A model generated the notes under the pieces. That model made no database searches. It was not told where the DNA came from and worked only from the letters and a program-made list of their open reading frames with translations. Positions 28,437-38,000 of a stretch of 45,143 nucleotides of DNA are shown piece by piece. The translations under genes and the position numbers were made by a program. How positions within the stretch are numbered: the stretch's first letter is position 1; every line of letters begins with the position of its first letter. This DNA is from an uncultured Bacteroidales bacterium (GTDB lineage Bacteria > Bacteroidota > Bacteroidia > Bacteroidales > Paludibacteraceae): NCBI GenBank assembly GCA_946186735.1, contig CAMHOK010000003.1:1-45143 (forward strand), in the 5' to 3' direction.

Positions 28437-29409
28437 CACATACCCATCGTTCACCAACCTTGTGAGCATAGTGGTGCCGGTGCATAACGCCGGCGACAAG
28501 CTCGAGGCATGCCTAAGGAGTCTGAGCAACCAGACCCTCAGGTGCCCCGTCATCCTCGTGCTCGATGGTCCCACCGACGGCTCCGCCGAACGATGCATGA
28601 GACTGGCTGAGCAAGACCCGCTTTTCCGATGCCTCAACAACCAGACACCTCTACATATAGGTCTGTCGCGCAACCGCGGACTCATGCAGGTCAAGAGCGA
28701 GTATGTGTGTTTCGTTGACCACGACGACCTCTGTGCTCCTCAGATGATAGAGCAACTGCTCCGTCGCGCCCTGCTCACCGATGCCGACATCGTCTTCTCT
28801 GCCGTTCAGACAACAGCTAAGGACGACCCCACTAACGGCTTACACCTACCCCAAGACACTACTAACATCCGCCAATGGGCACTACAAGACATCCTCTCAT
28901 CGGGCGGCACCGAGCGACCCGTGTCGCTGCTCAACCCCGTCTTAGGCGCCATCTACAAGACATCGCTGGCACAAGAGGTAAGGTTTGAAGACACAAAGAC
29001 GGTGGCGGCAGAAGACAAGATCTTCAACATCAAAACCATACACTTAGCCAACAAGGTGGCGTTTGTTGACTCTTTCCTTTATACTCATGTCAATCACGAG
29101 CATAACGAAGGTCTGACAATCTCGTACATGGGTCTTGACAAACGCGACAGAGCTATGCGTATTATCTTCGATGAGGTCAACTCGTGGGACGACCGACAGC
29201 TCTATCAGCTCGCAGCTCAACAAGGCTTCTCCAAGCAGGCTTTAGCTCTTATCAAACAAGCCGCACAGCAGTCGCTCATCAGACTTGTTAGAACCATCCG
29301 CCGACTACGACAAACACCTTGGGCAAAACAATTAGCACCCTTAGACAACCCTCAGACTCCGCTATATAAACGCTGGTTGAAACGACAAGCTCTTTTGTGC
29401 CTGAAGTGA
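28420..29409 (+). CDS. Glycosyltransferase family 2
   Basis: LVSIVVPVHNAGDKLEACLRSL, VLDGPTDGSAE, CFVDHDD; start placed at MTALSD, overlapping the previous gene by 17 nt. Confidence 0.88.
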   Translation: MTALSDTYPSFTNLVSIVVPVHNAGDKLEACLRSLSNQTLRCPVILVLDGPTDGSAERCMRLAEQDPLFRCLNNQTPLHIGLSRNRGLMQVKSEYVCFVDHDDLCAPQMIEQLLRRALLTDADIVFSAVQTTAKDDPTNGLHLPQDTTNIRQWALQDILSSGGTERPVSLLNPVLGAIYKTSLAQEVRFEDTKTVAAEDKIFNIKTIHLANKVAFVDSFLYTHVNHEHNEGLTISYMGLDKRDRAMRIIFDEVNSWDDRQLYQLAAQQGFSKQALALIKQAAQQSLIRLVRTIRRLRQTPWAKQLAPLDNPQTPLYKRWLKRQALLCLK

Positions 29410-29434
29410 TTTTTATAAAAAAGCAAGAAAAAAG

Positions 29435-29465
29435 TTTGCAATGTCAGAAAATATATGTATATTTG
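29435..29465 (+). promoter_or_regulatory. Complete Bacteroidetes promoter: TTTG (29435-29438), 19-nt spacer, TATATTTG (29458-29465)
   Basis: Both -33 and -7 elements with canonical spacing, upstream of tonB. Confidence 0.8.
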
Positions 29466-29528
29466 CACCGTGAAATGCGAGTGAAGCATCTTCTTTAACC
29501 TTTGTTCAAACATAATACTCTATAGACC

Positions 29529-30215
29529 ATGGACATTAAGAAATCAAAGAAAGCAAGCCTCGAAGATAAGAAATTTACTTATCTTCTGATGGGTTTCGTA
29601 TTTGTGCTTTCTGTTTGCTTCGTCGCTCTTGAGTGGACCGAAACGATCAAGAAGCACGAGATTGCTGATGTTGACATCGCCTTCGAGGAAGAAGTTGACA
29701 TCGATGTAACAACCCAAGACAACACCCCTCCACCACCACCTCCACCACCTGTACAACAAGAATTGGAGTCTATAGAAGTAGTGGAAGATGATGTTGAGAC
29801 CGAACATGTTGAGGTTAAGGGTGAGGACAATAACGAAGTAGTCGAGATTGCTCCTCCTATCGAGACTAAGGTTGAGGTAGTAGAAGAAGATGAGCAGACC
29901 GTGTTCGTAGTTGTAGAAAACATGCCTGAGTTCCCGGGTGGCACCTCGGCTCTTATGAAATACCTGAGCAGTAGCATCAAGTATCCTGTTATTGCTCAAG
30001 AGAATGGTATTCAGGGTCGTGTCGTTTGCCAGTTCGTGGTTAACAAAGACGGTTCGATAGTAGATATTGAAGTGGCACGCTCGTCAGGAGACGCTTCGCT
30101 CGACAAAGAGGCTGTCCGAGTTATAAAAGCCATGCCTAAGTGGACGCCCGGTAAGCAGCGCGGAAAGCCTGTGAGAGTGAAATATACACTACCCGTTAAC
30201 TTCAAATTGCAATAA
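29529..30215 (+). CDS. tonB: Energy transducer TonB
   Basis: 228 aa; N-term TM, TPPPPPPPPVQQE linker, C-term GRVVCQFVVNKDGSIVDIEVARSSGDASLDKEAVRVIKAMPKWTPGKQRGKPVRVKYTLPV. Confidence 0.93.
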   Translation: MDIKKSKKASLEDKKFTYLLMGFVFVLSVCFVALEWTETIKKHEIADVDIAFEEEVDIDVTTQDNTPPPPPPPPVQQELESIEVVEDDVETEHVEVKGEDNNEVVEIAPPIETKVEVVEEDEQTVFVVVENMPEFPGGTSALMKYLSSSIKYPVIAQENGIQGRVVCQFVVNKDGSIVDIEVARSSGDASLDKEAVRVIKAMPKWTPGKQRGKPVRVKYTLPVNFKLQ

Positions 30216-30226
30216 GATAACAAAGC

Positions 30227-30266
30227 AAAAGAGACGCCCTGCCTCAGGCTCCGGGCGTCTCTTTTT
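30227..30266 (+). terminator. Rho-independent-type terminator after tonB
   Basis: AGAGACGCCC / GGGCGTCTCT 10-bp stem (30230-30239, 30253-30262) followed by TTTT. Confidence 0.9.
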
Positions 30267-30332
30267 GTAATACTTGTAATACGCCTTAACGCTGTAATAC
30301 CCGCCTAAACGCTATAATACCTACCGTACGCT
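30267..30332. repeat. Degenerate tandem repeat, 18-20-nt units (GTAATAC..CC.TAACGCT)
   Basis: gtaatacgccttaacgct (30276-30293), gtaatacccgcctaaacgct (30294-30313), ataatacctaccgtacgct (30314-30332), partial copy at 30267-30275; last copy abuts the ATG at 30333. Confidence 0.85.
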
Positions 30333-31274
30333 ATGAAGAAGATTATCCTCTTATGCCTTTCTATCGCTCTCTGTCTGCCTCTGCTCGCCGCCAAACAAGA
30401 GCAGAAACAGAAAGCCACAGAACAGACTGAACAGAAACAGAAAGAGCCGTCAACGCTCCGCCTGACTTATGCCATGCTCAGGCTCAAGCAGCAGAAAGAC
30501 TATATAGGTGCCATGCAGTATGCCACCTTGTTGCTTGAGCGCAACCGGAAGAACAGCATGGCTCTTATTTTTGTGCACGACAACTGGGACAAGATGACTC
30601 TCCAGGCGCAACAAACCATTGAGGCACATGCACAAGACGACGACCTCGACGATGCCGAGGCGCGTTGTGGTGTGTATGAGCGGCTCGGAGTGATAGAAGA
30701 CAACCTCAAGGGCGTCAGCATGCCTCTTAAGGGCGCTAACAACAGTTGGGTATGGCAGCCCGAGATGCTCTATCAAGAAGGGCAATACAACGCCGAACGC
30801 GAGCGCTTGCTCCGACTCTATCTCAAGAAAGCCAAAGAGGCCCTGAAGAGTTACGATGTGGAGACGGTGAGCCTCATCTACGACCGAGTACTACACTCCA
30901 CCACCCTGCTCGACTCCGAGAAAGAGGGACATAGGCAGAACATGGTCAGTGAGACCAACCGACTCATCCGCCAACTCTTGCCCGACAACTCTATGCGGCG
31001 GAACATTCACGACATGCTCCTCGCATGGGAGTTGTGCTCACTCAGTCAGCACCTCCAACCGGCACAAGAAGAGATAACTCAGGCACAACTGACACTGCAA
31101 AAAGAGATAGAGAAACGCTACCTTGAGTTGTCGGAAGAAGCGTTGCAGCTGGGCGACAGCATCAAAGCTCATGAATATAAGGCAAGTGCCGAAGACTGGC
31201 ACCTCATAGCAGACGAGCAAGAAGAGCAACAAAAACAAGAAGATAAACAAGAAGATAAACAAAAAGAGCAATAA
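30333..31274 (+). CDS. Uncharacterised secreted protein with Q/K/E-rich termini
   Basis: 313 aa; signal peptide; AKQEQKQKATEQTEQKQKE N-term and EEQEEQQKQEDKQEDKQKEQ C-term; helical middle, no recognised domain. Confidence 0.8.
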   Translation: MKKIILLCLSIALCLPLLAAKQEQKQKATEQTEQKQKEPSTLRLTYAMLRLKQQKDYIGAMQYATLLLERNRKNSMALIFVHDNWDKMTLQAQQTIEAHAQDDDLDDAEARCGVYERLGVIEDNLKGVSMPLKGANNSWVWQPEMLYQEGQYNAERERLLRLYLKKAKEALKSYDVETVSLIYDRVLHSTTLLDSEKEGHRQNMVSETNRLIRQLLPDNSMRRNIHDMLLAWELCSLSQHLQPAQEEITQAQLTLQKEIEKRYLELSEEALQLGDSIKAHEYKASAEDWHLIADEQEEQQKQEDKQEDKQKEQ

Positions 31275-31288
31275 GAAGACGAGAAGAG

Positions 31289-32128
31289 ATGATAGGTGTT
31301 TTTGATAGCGGTTTTGGTGGTCTGACCATCCTCAAGAGTATCCGCGAGCGGCTACCTGAGTATGACTACCTCTACTTAGGTGATAATGCTCGCACTCCCT
31401 ATGGCACACGCTCTTTCGAGGTTGTCTATCAGTACACCTTAGAGTGTGTCCGCTACTTGTTCTCACGCGGCTGCCACCTTATCATCTTAGCCTGCAACAC
31501 CGCCTCCGCCAAGGCTCTGAGAAACATACAGCAGAACGACCTGCCTCACCTCTATCCCGACCGCCGTGTGCTGGGCATCATCCGACCTACCGTAGAAGCT
31601 ATCGAGCACTACACCACCACCCGACATATAGGACTGCTCGCCACCCCCGGCACGGTCAACTCGATGTCGTACCCCATAGAGATAAGCAAGCACTGCCAAC
31701 ACATCACGCTCACACAGCAGGCTTGCCCTATGTGGGTGCCGCTGGTCGAGAACAACGAACATCATAATGCCGGAGCCAACTATTTCGTGGAGCAGTATAT
31801 CAACCAACTGCTCTCTACAGATCCGCTCATCGACACTATCCTCCTTGCCTGCACTCACTACCCCCTCTTAGCCGGAAAGATCAACGAGGCTATCAACGAG
31901 TATATGAACAAGCACTCCATCACCGACCACAACATCAACCTGCTCTCGCAGGGCAGTATAGTGGCTGCCTCGCTCGAAGATTATCTGCGTAGGCACCCTG
32001 AGATAGAAAGATATTGTGAGAAGAACGGTGGGGTAGAGTTCCTCACCACCGAGTCGGCAGAACGCTTCTCTGAGTCGGCTGCCATCTTCATGGGCGAGCA
32101 GATAGAGGCGCAACATGTCGAACTCTGA
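31289..32128 (+). CDS. murI: Glutamate racemase
   Basis: 279 aa; IGVFDSGFGGLTILKSI, DNARTPYG, ACNTASAKAL, LLACTHYPLL. Confidence 0.96.
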   Translation: MIGVFDSGFGGLTILKSIRERLPEYDYLYLGDNARTPYGTRSFEVVYQYTLECVRYLFSRGCHLIILACNTASAKALRNIQQNDLPHLYPDRRVLGIIRPTVEAIEHYTTTRHIGLLATPGTVNSMSYPIEISKHCQHITLTQQACPMWVPLVENNEHHNAGANYFVEQYINQLLSTDPLIDTILLACTHYPLLAGKINEAINEYMNKHSITDHNINLLSQGSIVAASLEDYLRRHPEIERYCEKNGGVEFLTTESAERFSESAAIFMGEQIEAQHVEL

Positions 32129-32176
32129 ACTCTGAACCCGAAACTCTGAACTCTAAACTCTAAACCCTAAACTCTT
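32121..32176. repeat. Heptanucleotide tandem array, 8 in-phase units (aactctg/aactcta/aacccta)
   Basis: Direct reading; spans the murI stop codon up to the rnz stop codon. Confidence 0.95.
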
Positions 32177-33094
32177 TTACATCTCCACTACCATACCCTC
32201 GTAGGTGAGACGGGTGTTCTCAAACACCTGCTTGGCCTCGGCGAGCAGTTGTTGCTCGTCTTTTATCCTTGACGAATAATGTCCGATGAGCAGTTGTCCC
32301 ACTCCGGCTTTCTTGGCTATGGTGGCAGCCTCGAAAGCCGTGCTATGCATGTTCTTCTTCGCATGCGCGAGATGCTCTTGCATATAGGTTGCCTCATGAT
32401 AGAGACAATCGACGCCTCTTACCCACTCCACCAACCTCTCGGAGTAGGCGGTGTCGGAGCAATAAGCATAAGAGATAGGCGCAGAGGAGGGTCGTGTGAG
32501 CCGTTGGTTGGGTATGAGTTGTCCGTCTGCAGTGAGGTAGTCCTCGCCGTCTTTGATAGCGGGGATCATAGCAAGAGGGATATTGTATCGCTCGAACATC
32601 TGCGGGATGATATGCGGCGGTCGCTGCTTCTCTGCGAACAGGAAGCCGCAACACGGCACCCTATGCTTGAGGGGGAGCGAGGTGACGGTCATCGTTCGAT
32701 CGTCGTAGATCACTTCTTTCTTGTACGGGTCGATATGATGGAAGTTGACCTCGTATGCCATCCCCTTGCAGAAATAGTCGAGCATGGGTCTGAGCAGTTT
32801 CTCGAGGTCGGCATGTGCATGAATAGTAAGCGAGCGTGTGCGCCCGAGCATACCCAGAGTAGAGATGAGTCCGATGAGTCCGAAACAATGGTCGCCGTGC
32901 AGGTGCGAGATGAAGATGTTGTCCATGCGTGCTTGCTTGACGGCTATGCGCTGCATGTTTATCTGCGTGCCTTCTCCGGCATCCACTAAGAACGACTTAG
33001 AGCACATCTCCACCATCTGTGATGAAGGAGTGTGCTCTTTGGTCGGTTTGGCTGAACCACAGCCTAAGATTGTGATTTTGACTCTATGATTCAC
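32177..33094 (-). CDS. rnz: Ribonuclease Z
   Basis: 305 aa; ILGCGSAKPT, FISHLHGDHCFGL, CSDTAYSE, HSTAFEAATIAKKAG. Confidence 0.95.
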   Translation of the reverse strand: MNHRVKITILGCGSAKPTKEHTPSSQMVEMCSKSFLVDAGEGTQINMQRIAVKQARMDNIFISHLHGDHCFGLIGLISTLGMLGRTRSLTIHAHADLEKLLRPMLDYFCKGMAYEVNFHHIDPYKKEVIYDDRTMTVTSLPLKHRVPCCGFLFAEKQRPPHIIPQMFERYNIPLAMIPAIKDGEDYLTADGQLIPNQRLTRPSSAPISYAYCSDTAYSERLVEWVRGVDCLYHEATYMQEHLAHAKKNMHSTAFEAATIAKKAGVGQLLIGHYSSRIKDEQQLLAEAKQVFENTRLTYEGMVVEM

Positions 33095-33104
33095 TTTTCT
33101 TTGG

Positions 33105-34229
33105 TTAGTCGTTAAGCAACATCGGCATAAGCAACATCACGAGGTTCTCGTTCTCTTGCTGTTCGAAAGGCAGAATGAGTCCGGCGCGTGAGGGATCAGA
33201 GAGCTCGATGCTCACCTCGGTGGACTGTATGGCGCCGAGTATCTCGATAAGGAACTGCCCTTTGAAGCCTATAGCCATCGGTCGTCCTACATACGAACAA
33301 GCGATAGTCTCGTCAGCGCTGGTAGAGAAGTCGATGTCCTGAGCCGATATCTGGATGCTGTTCTCGTTGATAGAGAGCTTGATGAGACCTGTACCCTGGT
33401 TAGCGAAGACGGCCACACGCTTGGCGGCGTTGAGCAGAGTGAGGCGGTCAACGGTGATCTTGTTCTGGTTGTTCTGCGGGATGACGGCGTTGTAGTTAGG
33501 GAAGCGTCCCTCTATCAGACGGCACATAAGGATAGTATCTTTGAACTCGAAGCATACGTTCTTCTGCGAGTAGGTGATGTTCACCTCGTCCGATTCTTTG
33601 GCAAGCACTTGACGGAGGAGCGATGCCGGTTTCTTGGGCAAGATGAAGCTTGAGGGGGTATCCACCTTTACTTGATTTATCTGATAGCGTACCAGACGAT
33701 GAGCGTCGGTAGCTACCATGGTGAGGTTCTCGGGAGTCATGTCGAAATAGATACCGTTCATCACCGGTCTGAGCTCGTCATCAGCCGTGCAGAAGATGGT
33801 GCGGTTGATAGCATTGAGCAAGGTCTCTGCCGGTATGGCCACCTTGTTGCTCTCATCTTCCAAACGAGGCATCTGAGGATATTCGTCACCATTAACACCT
33901 ACGAAACTATACACGCCATTGTCGGAAGTGATGTTGAGGGAGAAATTGTTGTCATCGATATCAAAAGTAAGCATCTGCTCAGGAAACTCCTTGAGAGTGT
34001 CGATGAGGATACGCGCTCCAAAAGCCACTTTTCCTTGTCCTTCAGCCTCTTCTAAAGGCATAGCGGTCTTCATCGTTGTCTCACTGTCAGAGGCGGTGAG
34101 AGTAAGCGTAGTGCCTTCTATTTCGAACAGAACACAATCGAGAATAGAAATGCTGTTTTTCGAAACTATAACTTTGCCCAAAGCCTGAAGTTGAGCAAAC
34201 AACTTAGCACTTGATAACTTGAATTTCAT
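33105..34229 (-). CDS. dnaN: DNA polymerase III beta subunit (sliding clamp)
   Basis: 374 aa; three-fold clamp sequence, NGIYFDMTPENLTMVATDAHRLV, C-term LVMLLMPMLLND. Confidence 0.97.
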   Translation of the reverse strand: MKFKLSSAKLFAQLQALGKVIVSKNSISILDCVLFEIEGTTLTLTASDSETTMKTAMPLEEAEGQGKVAFGARILIDTLKEFPEQMLTFDIDDNNFSLNITSDNGVYSFVGVNGDEYPQMPRLEDESNKVAIPAETLLNAINRTIFCTADDELRPVMNGIYFDMTPENLTMVATDAHRLVRYQINQVKVDTPSSFILPKKPASLLRQVLAKESDEVNITYSQKNVCFEFKDTILMCRLIEGRFPNYNAVIPQNNQNKITVDRLTLLNAAKRVAVFANQGTGLIKLSINENSIQISAQDIDFSTSADETIACSYVGRPMAIGFKGQFLIEILGAIQSTEVSIELSDPSRAGLILPFEQQENENLVMLLMPMLLND

Positions 34230-34318
34230 ATATCTATACTTTTTAAATTATTTGTATCTATTATACTTTTTTTCTGCCGTTATACGCATGTCATGCTCAC
34301 GGCTCACAACTTGCGCTT

Positions 34319-34350
34319 GCAAATATACGAAGATATTCTCATATTTCAAA
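34319..34350 (-). promoter_or_regulatory. dnaN promoter: TATATTTGC (34319-34327) with TTTG -33 (34347-34350), 19-nt spacer
   Basis: Canonical Bacteroidetes -33/-7 on minus strand. Confidence 0.75.
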
Positions 34351-34420
34351 ATCTTACTGAAAGATTTTAATTTTTCCTCAATAAGGAGAGTGTTTATATG
34401 GTCAAACGAGTTTTTTTTCT

Positions 34421-34428
34421 TATCTTTG
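34421..34428 (+). promoter_or_regulatory. -7 element TATCTTTG upstream of the SpoU methyltransferase gene
   Basis: TAnnTTTG 25 nt before ATG 34453. Confidence 0.65.
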
Positions 34429-34452
34429 CGGTCAATAACACCTCTTTTGTTT

Positions 34453-35019
34453 ATGTCTCACAGAAAGCTACAAGTCAGCGAGATGCACCGCATGAGTGTG
34501 GACGAGTTTGTCGGTTCGGAGAAGCTCCGCCTAATCATTGTGTTAGACAATGTGCGTTCTCAGCACAACATAGGTGCTGTTTTTCGCAGTGCCGATGCGT
34601 TTGGTTTAGAGGGTGTGCTGTTGTGCGGTATATGCTGCACCCCTCCCAACCAAGAGATCCATAAGACCGCCTTGGGTGCCGAGTTGTCGGTAGCTTGGCA
34701 GCATTTCGATGACACTCGTCAAGCCATTGCTTTCTTGCGCGAGAGGGGTTATCTCATCTACTCGGTAGAGCAGACCGAGAACTCTCAGACTCTCGACTCT
34801 TTCGAGGTCGCAAGCGACGAGAAAATAGCCGTTGTCTTGGGGCACGAAGTGTTTGGAGTGAGTCAGGAGGTGGTTGACATGTCTGACGGTGTTATTGAGA
34901 TCCCTCAGTACGGCACCAAGCACTCGCTCAATGTGAGTGTGGCAGCGGGAATAGTGATGTATCAGATAAGCGAGAAGATGAGAAGATATGCCTCTGATAA
35001 TGAGAAGAGATGCCACTAA
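34453..35019 (+). CDS. SpoU/TrmH-family RNA methyltransferase
   Basis: MSHRKLQVSEMHRMS start; LIIVLDNVRSQHNIGAVFRSADAFG, VLGHEVFGVSQEV, IPQYGTKHSLNVSVAAGIVMY; start internal to the 34219 ORF. Confidence 0.93.
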   Translation: MSHRKLQVSEMHRMSVDEFVGSEKLRLIIVLDNVRSQHNIGAVFRSADAFGLEGVLLCGICCTPPNQEIHKTALGAELSVAWQHFDDTRQAIAFLRERGYLIYSVEQTENSQTLDSFEVASDEKIAVVLGHEVFGVSQEVVDMSDGVIEIPQYGTKHSLNVSVAAGIVMYQISEKMRRYASDNEKRCH

Positions 35020-35037
35020 TAACGAGAAGATATGCCC
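34980..35037. repeat. 22-nt tandem repeat, 2.6 copies, across a stop/start junction
   Basis: gagaagatatgcctctgataat (34980-35001), gagaagagatgccactaataac (35002-35023), gagaagatatgccc (35024-35037). Confidence 0.92.
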
Positions 35038-38000
35038 TTAAAAGTTTATAAAGCCTCAGCCGGTTCGGGTAAGACCTTTACCTTAGCGCGCGAATATATA
35101 CTCATGCTCCTGAAAGACAAGGAAAGGATGAGTCATCGTCGTATCCTCGGCGTCACCTTCACGCTGAAAGCCACGGCAGAGATGAAAGAGCGTATCATTG
35201 ACTCTCTTTTTGCCTTGTCCACACATTCTGAGAGCAAGTACCGCGAGTGGTTGAGCTCGGCGTTAGGGATGAGCGGAGATCAGGTGGACCGTCGGGCGGG
35301 CGAGTGTCTTAACGACATCCTTCAAGACTACTCGTTCTTCTCTATCAGCACCATCGATAGTTTCTTCCAGCGTATAGTGCGCTCTTTTGCTCACGAGCTG
35401 GGGTGGTCGGGCACCTATAACATCGAACTTGACGAAGATGCTGTTCGCGAGCGTGCTATCGACGATATGCTGTTCGACATCTCTGCTCCCGAGCACCAAG
35501 ACCTGCTCCAATGGGTCACGCAGTTCATGCTTCACCGTATTGACAATGGCGATAAGTGGAACCCGAAGAAGGCCATACAAGCCATCAGTACGCAGTTAGA
35601 CAATAGTCATGTCAGTCAGATCCTTGCCGACACCGACAACATACTGCACGACAAAAAAGCGCTTAGCGAGTACATAAGCACGCTCAAGTCCATCACTTTC
35701 GACATGGACAACCATGTGAGGAAGATAAGGAGCGAGGTCGAGAGTCAATTAAAGGGTTTTGGTCTCACTACCAAGAACTTCTCTAAGGGCATTTTTGCTC
35801 CTCTCTATTGGTCGCCGGCGGAGTACGAGTATCCTCTCAAGCCTAACATGCTCAAGGCTATCAACGACCCGGATAGTTCTGTTCCGAAGACCTCTAAGAC
35901 CTTGAGCAAGGAAGAGCGGGAGTCGGCTCGCTCTGTCTTTGTGCAGCATATCCACCCTCTCTTTGTCGCTTTTGCCGAGCTCATGCAGGAAACTGCTGTG
36001 AGGCGCTATCACACAGCGCGAGTCATACTCAATCATATCTACACCACAGGTCTGCTGTCGGATGTAGCTCGCCAGATCGACCTGAGCAATCATCTTGAGA
36101 ACCGCATGCCTATCTCTGAGACAGCTGCACTGCTCAACCGAGTGGTCAGAGACGGGGCTCCCGCGCCTTTCGTCTATGAGAAGATAGGTCAACGCATCAA
36201 GCACTATATGATTGACGAGTTTCAGGACACCGGTCAGATACAGTGGTCAAACTTCGTACCTCTGCTTCAGGAGAGTATGTCTATTGGCGAAAATAACTTA
36301 GTGGTGGGCGATGTCAAGCAATCGATCTACCGTTGGCGCCAGTCAGACTACCATCTGCTGCAACACGACGTAGAGCAGACCTTCCACCTGAGCAAGGACG
36401 ATATTGTCAATCTGAAGGTTAACTATCGCAGCAGCCGCGATGTGGTGGATTTCAACTCACAGTGCTTCGATGATTATGCGGCTTATGTGCAACAGCATTT
36501 CAACGATCGCAACCCTCAAGCCACTGCTCTGAGCCACGAGGTTACTGACGCTTATGCCGATGTGCACCAGGTTGCCGACAAAGAGCTGAGCGGTCATGTA
36601 CGCTTGTACGAGGTGCCACAAGACACATTCAAAGAGAAGGCTATAGAGCTGATGCTCTTCCATGTTGAGTCGGCTCTGCAGCGCGGCGTTAAGGCATGCA
36701 AGATAGCTGTGTTAGCCTCAAAGAACAGCGAGCTGTCTGTTCTTATCAGTGCTCTTGTTGATAAGGGCTACAAAGTGGCGTCCAACGAAGGGTTAGCCGT
36801 GGGTTCACACCCTGCCGTTGCTTTTCTTCTGACATGCATAAGACTGCTCTATGCCACCAACGACCGGCTCTACAGATATGAGCTCCAACACCTGTGGGAA
36901 GAAGCTATGGGCACTACACCTATGCCCGACCTGCCTAAAGACCTTATCTCCACTCCGCTCATGCAGATGGTAGAGAAGCTCATCTGTCATTTCTCGCTCA
37001 ACACATGGCAATATGCGCAGAGCTACTTGACGGCTTTCTCAGACATCGTCTATCTGTTCTGCTCCACACAGACGGCACACCCTTTAGAGTTCCTCCGCTA
37101 TTGGGACGAGACAGGACACAAAAAGACCTTGGCCGCACCCCGGACCACCGACTCTATTCAAGCCTTGACCATACATAAGTCGAAAGGGTTGGAGTTCGAT
37201 CTCGTGCTCATACCCTTCTGCAACTGGAAAATATGCGAGCCCACCAATAATAACGGTAACATCATCTGGTGCGAGCCTAAGCAAGAGCCTTTCAACCGTA
37301 TGCCTCTGGTGGCTTTAGACTATAGCAAACGACTGCTTCTCACACAGTTCGACCAAGACTATGCCGCCGAAGAGTTGGGCTATGCCATGGACTTCATCAA
37401 CCTCACCTATGTAGCCTTCACCCGAGCCAAGCGCGAGTTGATAGTATGCTGTAAGGCAAACGAGAATGAGCGCATATCACTAACGCCTCACCTCTTACTT
37501 AAATGTCTTAATGACAAGCAGAAAGAGCATCGGGTTGAGGGTGAGACACCTTTCTTCGATTTTGGTTCTGACTCTTTCCGTTTCGACGATGAGCCATCCG
37601 CTGACAGTGCTCCTGCAGACAACGACACTATTGCTTACGGCAAGATGGTGCCTATCGGTCAGCGACTGCGTCAGCGTCATCTGTTAGAGTTGGAGGAGTT
37701 GATAGAGTCGGCCAAGACCGGCACCTCGGCTTTAGAGTTGAGTCATGTGGTGAGAGGTAAGGTGCTACACGATATCCTCTCGTTGATAAAGACTGAGCAA
37801 GACCTTGAGCCTGCTCTTGAGCAGCAGGTAAGAGAGGGGGGGATAAGTGAGAGCGATATGGCGTCACTCAGAGACGAGCTTGAGCAGCTCTTCAGCCTCA
37901 GTAAGCCGTATCATTGGTTTGACGGCGGCTGGGAGCAGCTGTTGCTTGAGCACGACCTCATCCTCGCTGACGGCACCACACTTCGTCCTGACCGACTGAT

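Noticed and set aside
32121-32176. True telomeric repeat or replicon end
   Set aside because: Only one exact CCCTAAA-like unit, interior to the chromosome between two genes; treated as a minisatellite.
32279-32989. 236-aa plus-strand ORF inside rnz
   Set aside because: Antisense to RNase Z; shadow ORF.
34219-34452. N-terminal extension of the SpoU methyltransferase ORF
   Set aside because: Contains the promoter (TATCTTTG) and AT-rich intergenic sequence; the family-consistent start is ATG 34453.
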